From an uncultured Opitutaceae bacterium (GTDB lineage Bacteria > Verrucomicrobiota > Verrucomicrobiia > Opitutales > Opitutaceae), in NCBI GenBank assembly GCA_937902925.1, contig CALFNN010000013.1, positions 1 through 64,000 on the forward strand: a DNA stretch of 64,000 nt, given 5' to 3'. The position numbers were made by a program, and so were the translations under genes. Positions 46,069 to 54,430 of the stretch are shown here, one piece after another (within the stretch, counting starts at the first letter, position 1; each line of letters starts with the position of its first letter). The notes beneath the pieces are model-generated. The model was given only the letters and a program-made list of their open reading frames with translations, made no database searches and had not been told where the DNA came from.

Positions 46069-48540
46069 ATGCCCGCCGACACCAGCCGCGCGGTTTTCCT
46101 CAGCTACGCCTCGCAAGACGCGGAAGCCGCGCGGCGCATTTGCGAGGCGCTGCGGTCGGGCGGCGTCGAAGTGTGGTTCGACGCCGACGGCGGGCTCGAG
46201 CACGGCGACGAGTGGGATGCGAAAATCCGCCGCCAGATCGCGGAGTGTGTGTTTTTCGTGCCACTCATCTCTGCGAACACACAGGCGCGGCTCGAGGGTT
46301 ATTTTCGAATCGAATGGGATCTCGCCGCGGAACGCGCGCGTGGCGTCGCGGCGGGCGTCCCGTTTATTCTGCCGGTGGTGATCGACGATACGCGCGAGGC
46401 CGACGCGCTCGTGCCCGAGCGTTTTCGCAAGGTGCAATGGACCCGGCTGGCCGGCGGCGTCGTGCCACCGGACGTGCAGGCGCGATTGCTGAAACTGTGG
46501 TCGCATCGCCTTGGCGTGCTCGCGCAGGGCGACGGGCGCGGTCCCGCCTATCAGCCTCCGCCCCTGGCGCCGATGGCTCCCGGCGAATCGCGCGCCCCCG
46601 GATTGGGCGATCCCGGGGACGGCGCCACGGCATTCGGCGGCCGCCGGCTGGCGGCGATCGTGTTCACGGACGTCGCGGGATATTCGGCACGGATGCAGAC
46701 GGACGAGGCGAGCACGCTCGCGTTGGTGCAGTCGGATTTCGACCAGATGCGCCGGCTGTGCGCGCAGCACGGCGGCCAGGTGTTGAAGTCGACCGGCGAC
46801 GGCCTGCTCCTGTGTTTCGACAGCGTCGTCGACGCGGCGAGCTGCGCGGTGGCGATTCAGGCGGGTTTTGCCGGGCGTGGCCCGGGCGCGTTGCAACACC
46901 GCATCGGAATTCATCTGGGGGACGTTTATCACCAAGGCGGGGACGTCGCGGGCGATGGCGTAAATCTGGCGGCGCGGCTGCAGACCGCGGCGCGACCCGG
47001 CACGATTTGCGTGAGCGACGCGGTGTATGGCGCCGTCAAAGGAAAAGTCGCGATGGAATCCGTGGCGCTCGCGCCGCTTGTGTTGAAGAACATCGCGCAA
47101 CCGCTGCCCGCGCACCTGATCGCGCCCGTCGGCACGCGCCTCGCAGCCCGCGCGCGCACGCGCGGAGGACGCAATCGTCGCTGGGTCGCGGTCGCCGCCA
47201 GCGTCGTATTGCTGGCCGCGGTCGCCGCCTTCTTTTTCAACCACTCGGAAAAGCCCACCGCGTCCGTCGCCACGCCGGTCGCCAGCAGCGCGGCGCCGGT
47301 GGCGGAATTTCCGCGCAATCCCGATCTCAAGCGGGCGCGCACGCTAATCTTCGCGGTGGACAGCATCGCCGAGGACTTTGCACTGGCCGACGACCTCGTG
47401 AAACCCCTGCTCGCCGCGCAGCCCAACGATCCCGAGGTCGTGACCGTGGCCGCGGAAGTGTCCGCGGAATTTCTCACCCGCGGCTTCGATCAAACGCAGT
47501 CGCGCCGCGCGCAGGCCCAGCGGCTGGGCGAACGCGCGGTGCAGCTCGCACCCGACAATCCGGCGGCGCTCGCGGCGCTCGGCCGTTATCTCCGCTCCGC
47601 CCGGACGCAGCTCGGGCGCGCCGAGGAATTGTTGCGCCGCGCGATCGCGCTCGATCCGAAGGAGCCGCGGTTTTATCGCGAGCTTTACTCGGTGCTCATT
47701 CTTGCGAAACCCGGCCCCGCGACCGAGGCGTTTGGCGCGCGCATGGCGGCGCTGTTTCCCCAGGATCCGCTCGTGGCCTACGAGCTCGCCACGCTGCACC
47801 TGTCGGGCGGCGACCTCGCCGCCGCGGAGGCAGGTTTCGACCAAACGCTGAAGCTGGCGCCGGTGGCCAACGCGATCACCTGGAAGGCGAAGATCATGCT
47901 CGAGGCGCATGGCGATGTGGAGGGGATGAAGCTCTGGCTCGATCGCATGCCCGAGCGGCAGCGGACGAACGCCCGCCTGGCCGACGCCTACGCCGTGGAA
48001 GCCCTCGTCACCGGCCAGACGGCGTCGGCGCGCCGTCTGCTCGACTCGATTACGGACACCTGGCTGGCGGACGGCACCTACATCTTTCCCAAGGCGCTGC
48101 TCGTGGGTGACCTGGAGCAAATCGACGGAAACAACGATCTTGCGCGGCTGCAATATGCGGCGGCGGAAGCCGAGGTGCGGAACCGGCTGGCCGCCGACCC
48201 GGCGGATCTGCGTCCGCTCCGCGCCGAATTGTGGATCCAGCTTGGCCTTGGTCATCGCGACGAGGCGCGCGCGGCCCTCCGGCTCAACCTGCAGAAGCGG
48301 CCGCGGCCTTATCGCTGGAACCTGAATCTCACGTGGTGGACCAGTTCCTTGCGCGCCTGCCTCCTCCTCGACGAACGCGCGGAGGCGCTGGAGCAACTCC
48401 GCGAAGCGTGCGCCGAGCCGTTGGGCCGCCGGCTGCTGCGCAACCTGTTTCGCGTCGACCCGAAGATGGCGCCGTTCCGCGTCGATCCGGAAATCGTCGC
48501 GTTGCTGGCCGAGCCATCTACGAAGAGCATCGCCAAGTGA
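46069..48540 (+). CDS. TIR domain - class III nucleotide cyclase - TM - TPR protein
   Basis: 823 residues. TIR domain 7-140 (AVFLSYASQDAEAARRI; EVWFDADGGLEHGDEWD; FFVPLISANTQ) with the putative NADase Glu82 in FRIEW. A Pro-rich linker leads to a class III cyclase domain (about 193-350) with metal-binding Asp201 (IVFTDVAGYS) and Asp244 (LKSTGDGLL), Lys240, and transition-state residues Asn299 and Arg303 (GDGVNLAARL), so it looks active. One transmembrane helix at 372-391. The C-terminal half has TPR-like helical repeats (LGERAVQLAPDNPAALAALGRYL, AEELLRRAIALDPKEPRFYREL). TIR and cyclase face the cytoplasm; TPR is outside the membrane. First gene of a four-TIR array; its TGA overlaps the next start (GTGA). 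Confidence 0.9.
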   Translation: MPADTSRAVFLSYASQDAEAARRICEALRSGGVEVWFDADGGLEHGDEWDAKIRRQIAECVFFVPLISANTQARLEGYFRIEWDLAAERARGVAAGVPFILPVVIDDTREADALVPERFRKVQWTRLAGGVVPPDVQARLLKLWSHRLGVLAQGDGRGPAYQPPPLAPMAPGESRAPGLGDPGDGATAFGGRRLAAIVFTDVAGYSARMQTDEASTLALVQSDFDQMRRLCAQHGGQVLKSTGDGLLLCFDSVVDAASCAVAIQAGFAGRGPGALQHRIGIHLGDVYHQGGDVAGDGVNLAARLQTAARPGTICVSDAVYGAVKGKVAMESVALAPLVLKNIAQPLPAHLIAPVGTRLAARARTRGGRNRRWVAVAASVVLLAAVAAFFFNHSEKPTASVATPVASSAAPVAEFPRNPDLKRARTLIFAVDSIAEDFALADDLVKPLLAAQPNDPEVVTVAAEVSAEFLTRGFDQTQSRRAQAQRLGERAVQLAPDNPAALAALGRYLRSARTQLGRAEELLRRAIALDPKEPRFYRELYSVLILAKPGPATEAFGARMAALFPQDPLVAYELATLHLSGGDLAAAEAGFDQTLKLAPVANAITWKAKIMLEAHGDVEGMKLWLDRMPERQRTNARLADAYAVEALVTGQTASARRLLDSITDTWLADGTYIFPKALLVGDLEQIDGNNDLARLQYAAAEAEVRNRLAADPADLRPLRAELWIQLGLGHRDEARAALRLNLQKRPRPYRWNLNLTWWTSSLRACLLLDERAEALEQLREACAEPLGRRLLRNLFRVDPKMAPFRVDPEIVALLAEPSTKSIAK

Positions 48541-51092
48541 GCGCCGCCAAACCCAAAGCCGTCTTCCTCAGCTATGCGTCGCAGGACGCGGAGGCGGTCC
48601 GCCGCATCGCCGAAGCCTTGCGCGCGATCGGCATCGAGGTGTGGTTCGACCAGAACGAACTCGTCGGCGGCGATGCGTGGGACGCGAAGATTCGCCAGCA
48701 GATCAAGTCGTGCGCGCTGTTCGTGCCGATTATTTCCGCCAGCACGCAGGCGCGGGCGGAAGGGTATTTCCGGCGCGAGTGGAAGCTCGCCGTCGAGCGC
48801 ACCCATGACATGGCCGACCATGTCGCGTTTCTCGTGCCGGTGGTGATCGACGCCACGAGCGATGCGGAAGCGTTCGTGCCGGAGAAATTTCGGGAGATGC
48901 AATGGACGCGCGTGCGCACGGCCGGCACCAAGGCGGCATTTGCCCGGCGCGTGGTGACGCTGCTGGGCGGAAAGCCGCCGGCGGCGGCGGTTCCCGCCGG
49001 GGCCGCGCCGCGGGCAGAGGTTGAAACGCCCGCTTCGTCGCGCGCCAGCGCGCCGCCCGCTCCGGTCCGTCCGGAGCGCCGCGCGCAGCCATGGCTGATC
49101 GCGGTGGCGGCGGTGCTCGTGCTCGGCGGAGCAGCCGCGTTCGCGTGGTCCTGGCAGCGCAACGCCCGGCTCCGTCGCGTGCATGAGACGATGCTGCCGG
49201 AGATCGAGCGCCGGATCGCGGCACGGGATTTCGGCACCGCCTTCGACCTCGCGATCGCGGCCGAGCGCGAGACGCCCGATGACAGCGCACTCAGGGCTCT
49301 GTGGCCGCGCCTGTCGGTCACCACTTCCGTCGAAACGACGCCGGCCGGCGCCGACGTTTACATGAAGGAATATTACCGGCCGCAGTCCGAGTGGCGGCCT
49401 TTGGGGGAAACTTCCTTGCACGACGTGCGGCTGCCGAAGGCTTACGCACGCTGGAAAATTGAGAAGGAGGGTTTCGCACCGCTCGAACGGGCGGCGGCCG
49501 TGGACGCTCCCATCAATTTCGATCTGGATCCGGTCGCCGCGATTCCGGCCGGAATGGTGAAGGTCGGCGCCTGGAACGGGCTGACGATCTTCACCGGATT
49601 GCCCGCCAGAAAACTGGATGAGTTTCTCATCGACCGCTATGAGGTCACCAACCGGCAGTTCAAGGTCTTCGTCGATCAACAGGGCTACCAGAACCGTGCG
49701 TTTTGGAAACAACCCTTCGTGCAGGCGGGCAGGACGCTGCGTGCGGACGAAGCCCTCGCCAAGTTTCACGATCGCACCGGCCAGCCGGGTCCGGCCACGT
49801 GGAAGGACGGAACCTATCCGGAAAACGAAGCCGACTTTCCCGTCACGGGGATCAGTTGGTATGAGGCCGCGGCTTACGCTGAGTTTGCCGGCAAGCGGCT
49901 GCCTTCGGTTTATCACTGGCGCGTGGCGGCGCAGGTGGCGGAGTATGAGTCGCTCGTCTCCTTGAGCAATTTTGCGGGCCACGGCCTGGCGCGCGTCGGG
50001 ACCTATCAGGGCATGAGCGCATGGGGCGCCTACGACATGGCGGGCAACGCGAAAGAGTGGTGTTGGAATGCGGGCGGCGCCGACACGCGCTACGTGCTCG
50101 GCGGCGCATGGCGCGAAGGGTCCTACATGTTCGCGCAGCGGGACGCGCAGTCGCCGTTCGAACGCTCCGCCGACTACGGCTTCCGTTGCATGAAGCTGGT
50201 GGGCACGACTCCGTTGCCGCCGGAGGTCGATGCCGAGCTGGCGATCCAACTCCGCGACTACGCCACGGAGCGGCCCGTGAGCGATGAGATTTACCAAGCC
50301 TTCCGCAGCCTTTACTACTACGACAAGTCGCCGCTGGACGCCCGCATCGAAGGAGTGGAGGACGCGGACCCGCGCTGGCACCTGGAGCGGATCTCTTTTC
50401 GGGCGGCCTATGGCAACGAGCGCGTGCCGGCGTCGCTGTTTCTGCCCAAAAACTCCCCGCCGCCGTTTCAGGCCATCGTCTACTACCCGACGAGCGCCGC
50501 CCAAACCTACAAATCGCTCACCGACTATCCCCACGATATTTCGATGATTGCGATGCTCGTCGCGAGCGGCCGGGCGGTGATTTGCCCGACCTACAAGGGG
50601 ACCTTTGAACGCTACGAAAAATTTCCCCCTGGCGCCGTGTTGAGCGCCAACCGTGACGAGATGATCATGATCGCGAAAGATCTCGGCCGGACCATCGATT
50701 ATCTGGAAACGCGGACGGATCTCCAGCCCGGCAAGCTGGCTTTCTTCGGCTACAGCGCCGGCGGTCTCAACGGCACGATCCTGCCCGCCATCGAGACGCG
50801 ACTGAAGGCCAGCGTGCTCGTGGCCGGCGGCTTCACGCAGGGAAAATTACTGCCCGAGGCGGACCCCATCAATTTTGCCCCGCACAATACCGTCCCCACG
50901 CTCATGCTCAACGGGCGCTACGATTTCGCGCGTCCCGTCGAGACGAGCCAGATGCCGATGTTCCGGCTGCTCGGTGCACCGCCCGACCAAAAGCGCCATG
51001 TGTTGTTCGACACCGGGCACACGTTGCGGCCGGAGCAGATTGCCAGCGAAGTGTATGTCTGGCTGGATCGCTATCTCGGCATCGTGAAATGA
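48537..51092 (+). CDS. TIR - TM - FGE-sulfatase domain - alpha/beta hydrolase protein
   Basis: 851 residues from a GTG overlapping the previous stop by four bases. TIR 7-145 with Glu81 in RREWKLA. Transmembrane helix about 185-205. Residues 262-330 form a PEGA-like beta domain (VETTPAGADVYMKEYY... KIEKEGF). Residues about 336-555 are a formylglycine-generating-enzyme/SUMF1-type domain (DEFLIDRYEVTNRQFKVFVD; FPVTGISWYEAAAYAEFAGKRLP; YDMAGNAKEWCWN; LGGAWREG; DYGFRCMK). Residues about 560-851 are an alpha/beta hydrolase with nucleophile Ser740 (GYSAGG), Asp796 (GRYDF) and His828 (DTGHT). The same tail occurs in some bacterial Ser/Thr kinases, with the kinase here replaced by TIR (inferred from memory of such architectures). 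Confidence 0.9.
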   Translation: MSAAKPKAVFLSYASQDAEAVRRIAEALRAIGIEVWFDQNELVGGDAWDAKIRQQIKSCALFVPIISASTQARAEGYFRREWKLAVERTHDMADHVAFLVPVVIDATSDAEAFVPEKFREMQWTRVRTAGTKAAFARRVVTLLGGKPPAAAVPAGAAPRAEVETPASSRASAPPAPVRPERRAQPWLIAVAAVLVLGGAAAFAWSWQRNARLRRVHETMLPEIERRIAARDFGTAFDLAIAAERETPDDSALRALWPRLSVTTSVETTPAGADVYMKEYYRPQSEWRPLGETSLHDVRLPKAYARWKIEKEGFAPLERAAAVDAPINFDLDPVAAIPAGMVKVGAWNGLTIFTGLPARKLDEFLIDRYEVTNRQFKVFVDQQGYQNRAFWKQPFVQAGRTLRADEALAKFHDRTGQPGPATWKDGTYPENEADFPVTGISWYEAAAYAEFAGKRLPSVYHWRVAAQVAEYESLVSLSNFAGHGLARVGTYQGMSAWGAYDMAGNAKEWCWNAGGADTRYVLGGAWREGSYMFAQRDAQSPFERSADYGFRCMKLVGTTPLPPEVDAELAIQLRDYATERPVSDEIYQAFRSLYYYDKSPLDARIEGVEDADPRWHLERISFRAAYGNERVPASLFLPKNSPPPFQAIVYYPTSAAQTYKSLTDYPHDISMIAMLVASGRAVICPTYKGTFERYEKFPPGAVLSANRDEMIMIAKDLGRTIDYLETRTDLQPGKLAFFGYSAGGLNGTILPAIETRLKASVLVAGGFTQGKLLPEADPINFAPHNTVPTLMLNGRYDFARPVETSQMPMFRLLGAPPDQKRHVLFDTGHTLRPEQIASEVYVWLDRYLGIVK

Positions 51093-51105
51093 CGACGACA
51101 TCCAG

Positions 51106-54100
51106 ATGAGTGACCCGGGCAAGGCCGTCTTCCTCAGCTACGCCTCGCAGGACGCGGACGCCGCGCGGCGCATTTGCGAGGCGTTGCGCGCGGCCGGCGT
51201 CGAGGTGTGGTTCGACCAGAGCGAGCTCCGTGGCGGCGACGCATGGGACCAGAGCATCCGCAGGCAGATCAAGGAGTGTGCGCTCTTCATCCCGATCGTC
51301 TCCGCCAACACGCAGGCGCGACGCGAGGGCTACTTCCGGCTCGAATGGAAACTCGCCGACGATCGCACGCACCTCATGGCGAAGGGCACGCGGTTCATTC
51401 TGCCGATCTGCGTCGACGACACGAAGGACTGGGATGCGATCGTCCCCGACTCGTTCACCACCGTGCAGTGGACGCGACTCGCGGGAGGCAACGCGGCGGG
51501 CGCATTCGCCGACCGCGTCGTGAAACTGCTCGCGGGCGAAGGCGCGTCCGCGTCCGGCCGCGGCGCCGTGCCGGTCCGCCGCGATGACCCCGATGCCGCC
51601 GGCGCCCGCCGGCGCAAATCCGCCCTCCCCTCGTGGCTCGGGCCCGCGATCGTCGGACTCGCCGCGATTGCCGCGCTCGCCGTGTGGCGACCGTGGCGCC
51701 CGGTGGAGAAACCGTCCGCTCCCGAATCGCCGGCCCAGCCCGCCACGCCCGCGGCAAACGAAGTCCAGCAACTCTCCGCGAAGGCGAAGGCGCTCTACGA
51801 CAAGGTCGGCTTCACGCGCGACGATCTTGCCGTCGCCGAGGACCTCACGCTTCGCGCCACGGAGCTCGATCCCACGTCGGCTACCGCGTGGGCGACGCGG
51901 GCCGGTGTGCACGCCTCGTATATCCTGCGCAATTGGGATGCCGGCGAAAAGCGGCGGCAGGACACCCAGACCTTCGCGAACCGCGCGCTGGCGCTCAACC
52001 CCGCCGAGACCGAGGCGATGCTGGCGTTGAGCCGCGTGCTCTCGCGGCAGGGTGCCAACGACCAAGCCGAGACGATTTTGCGCCAGGCGTTGACGTTGGC
52101 GCCGGACGACAATCGCATCCGCCGGGCGCTCGGCATCGCCGTCGAACTGCAGGGTCCGGAGCGGCTCGCCGAGGGGCGCGCCCTGCTGGAGGACGCGGTG
52201 CGGCGTCATCCCCGCGATGTGCTGGCGCGCTACGATCTGGCCCAGAGCTATAATACCAACTGGGGTCCGGGGAACGATGCCGCGGCGTCCTTTACGGCAA
52301 TGCTCGAACAGCTCGATGCCGCCCTCGCGGTCGAGCCGTGGGGCGGGGCGCTGTTGCTGAAGGCCCAGATGATCATGGCCCTGAAAGGCGACCTGGCCAC
52401 GATGCGGACGACCCTCGACCAGATTCCCCCGGCGGACCGCCCGGAGGACCGCGCGGTCGCCACCGCGATGTGGTGCGGATTGCTCGAGCGGAATCTCGAT
52501 CACGTCGTCGCGGCGTCGGCGCTGACCGCGCGAAATTATTTCGAGGATCTGACCGTCGCGGGTCCCAAGGCCTGGTTTCTCGCGCTGGCCCACCGGAGCG
52601 CCGGCCAGGAAAACCTGGCGCGGCTCGACTGGCAGGCCGCCGAAGCAGTGATGCGGCAGCGCCTGCGCGACCAGCCCGGCAACGTGACGGAGACCGCCCG
52701 GCTCGCCGTCACGCTGGCGTGGCTCGGCTCCACGGGGGAAGCGGCCGCGCTGATGGCGCCCATCGAGGCGACCCTCCACGAGCAGCCCAGCCCGCGGCTC
52801 TCGCGCCTCGTCGCCTATTACTACGCCGGCCTCGGCGACGCCGCCCGCGCCGCACCCTACCAGCGCGCGGCGCTCTACCAAACCTGGTTCCTCACGCCCG
52901 CCACGCTGCCGCTCGATCCGTGGTGGGACAAGCTGCGCGGCCAGCCGGAATTCGACCGGTTCTTGGCCGAGGCAAAAAGGCAAACCACCATCGTCGCGGC
53001 TCCGGTCGCCCAGTCATCCGTAACCACGGCGTCCGCGCCGGGCCCGATGACGGCGCCCGCGGGACCGATCGATCCGCAACTGCGCCGCGCCGCGGAACTC
53101 GTCGAAAGTTCCCAGTCGATCACTGCCGACATCAATGTTGCGGAGGATCTCGTGAAGACCGTGCTTGCCGCGCGACCCACCGACCCGGCTGCCACGATCC
53201 TCATGGGGCGCATCCAGGTCTACTACCTGTTGCGCGGCTTCGACCGCAGCGAGGATCGGTTTGCGCTGGCGCGACAATATGCCGAACGTTCGCTCACCCT
53301 CGCGCCAGATGACCCCGACTCGCTGGCGAACCTGGGCACGTATCTCTATGTCCGGCGAGTCGAGCTCCCTCGCGCCGCCCGGCTTTTCCGCCAGGCCATC
53401 GCGCTCCGCCCCACGGATCCCTACCTGCACCGCATGCTGGGCAACGTCCTCGGCGTCACTGACAGCGTGCCCGAATCCGAGGTTCTGGATGCGGCGCGAC
53501 AGATGGCGGACCGGTTCCCGCAGGATGCGCTGGTGCAATACGAGGCCTCGCGACATTTCCGCGACGCGGCGCAGCTCGAACTGACCGAGCACTATCTCGA
53601 CCTCGCGATCAAGCTCGGCCCGGTGGCCAACGCCCAGATCGCGAAGGCCGAGCTCGCGCTTGCCGCGCGTGGCGATCCCTCCGGGCTGAAGGCCCTGCCC
53701 GGCATCCTGCCCGACCACTATCTCGGCACCGACCGCGTCGTCTTCGCCCAGTTCGTCTACGGCCTCGTGACAAAGCAGTATGACCTCGCGCTGGACGCGC
53801 TGCGCCCGTTGCCGGAACCGTGGATGATCGATTTCGACTACACGGGTCCGACCAGCCTGCTCGCGGGCGAGGTGCTGCTGCTGCAGAACAAGCCGGAGCT
53901 GGCCCGGATGAAATTCGAGGAGGCGCAGGCCGAGATGGGACGGCACCGGGCCGAGGCCACGCGCAATTTCTCCACCATCTGGCTCAACGCTTGGATCCTG
54001 ATGCGCCTCGGGAGGACGGAGGAGGCGCGCGCCCGCAACGCGCTCGTTTTTCCCGAACTGTCGCGCCCGTTCCGAATCTACCTCGGCACCAACTGGTGGT

Positions 54101-54291
54101 TCAGCCCCATTCCCGGCAGCCTGCTGATGAGCGAGCGGCCGCAGGCGCTGGCGCTGATCCGGGAGGCGATCGATTTCCAATACGGCCGTCAGATCATCCG
54201 CCACGCGCTCGATTACGATCCGCGGATGGCGCCGTTTCGCGACGACAAGGAAATCGCCGCGCTGCTGGCCGCGCCGGCGGAAAAGAAGTGA
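51106..54291 (+). CDS. TIR - TM - double TPR array protein
   Basis: 1061 residues, ATG 13 bp after the previous stop. TIR 6-140 with Glu80 (FRLEWKLADD). Transmembrane helix about 177-194. Two homologous TPR blocks follow, about 225-620 and 645-1055, each opening with a similar helix pair (DLAVAEDLTLRATELDPTSA; INVAEDLVKTVLAARPTDPA). Repeat units such as AERSLTLAPDDPDSLANLGTYL and FRQAIALRPTDPYLHRMLGNVL are visible. Each block ends similarly: FLTPATLPLDPWWDKLRGQPEFDRFLAEAK versus DYDPRMAPFRDDKEIAALLA. The extracytoplasmic TPR may bind a ligand or partner; TIR would signal inside. Confidence 0.9.
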   Translation: MSDPGKAVFLSYASQDADAARRICEALRAAGVEVWFDQSELRGGDAWDQSIRRQIKECALFIPIVSANTQARREGYFRLEWKLADDRTHLMAKGTRFILPICVDDTKDWDAIVPDSFTTVQWTRLAGGNAAGAFADRVVKLLAGEGASASGRGAVPVRRDDPDAAGARRRKSALPSWLGPAIVGLAAIAALAVWRPWRPVEKPSAPESPAQPATPAANEVQQLSAKAKALYDKVGFTRDDLAVAEDLTLRATELDPTSATAWATRAGVHASYILRNWDAGEKRRQDTQTFANRALALNPAETEAMLALSRVLSRQGANDQAETILRQALTLAPDDNRIRRALGIAVELQGPERLAEGRALLEDAVRRHPRDVLARYDLAQSYNTNWGPGNDAAASFTAMLEQLDAALAVEPWGGALLLKAQMIMALKGDLATMRTTLDQIPPADRPEDRAVATAMWCGLLERNLDHVVAASALTARNYFEDLTVAGPKAWFLALAHRSAGQENLARLDWQAAEAVMRQRLRDQPGNVTETARLAVTLAWLGSTGEAAALMAPIEATLHEQPSPRLSRLVAYYYAGLGDAARAAPYQRAALYQTWFLTPATLPLDPWWDKLRGQPEFDRFLAEAKRQTTIVAAPVAQSSVTTASAPGPMTAPAGPIDPQLRRAAELVESSQSITADINVAEDLVKTVLAARPTDPAATILMGRIQVYYLLRGFDRSEDRFALARQYAERSLTLAPDDPDSLANLGTYLYVRRVELPRAARLFRQAIALRPTDPYLHRMLGNVLGVTDSVPESEVLDAARQMADRFPQDALVQYEASRHFRDAAQLELTEHYLDLAIKLGPVANAQIAKAELALAARGDPSGLKALPGILPDHYLGTDRVVFAQFVYGLVTKQYDLALDALRPLPEPWMIDFDYTGPTSLLAGEVLLLQNKPELARMKFEEAQAEMGRHRAEATRNFSTIWLNAWILMRLGRTEEARARNALVFPELSRPFRIYLGTNWWFSPIPGSLLMSERPQALALIREAIDFQYGRQIIRHALDYDPRMAPFRDDKEIAALLAAPAEKK

Positions 54292-54430
54292 TCGCGCGCG
54301 ATTGCGTGTCGCCCCATGAATCAAATCAGATTGTTATCACCGAGGCACAACGACACGGAGAATACCCAATCATCGCGGTCCGGTGGTTTTAACTCCGCGT
54401 CTTCGTGTCATTGTGGTTCGCTTCCGAGGC
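54292..54430. repeat. Inverted pair of dispersed CACGGAG/CTTCGTGTC motifs
   Basis: This 139-bp gap between the third and fourth TIR genes contains ACCGAGGCACAACGACACGG and, inverted, CTCCGCGTCTTCGTGTCATT. The motif family recurs near 24,050. Probably a repeat insertion that separated the last gene from the tight part of the operon. Confidence 0.4.

Noticed and set aside
46063-48396. Antisense frames of the first TIR gene as possible regulators
   Set aside because: No start signals or domain features; explained by third-position GC.
50908-52983. Minus-strand 691-codon frame in the TIR region
   Set aside because: Antisense to conserved TIR and TPR coding sequence; no homology visible.
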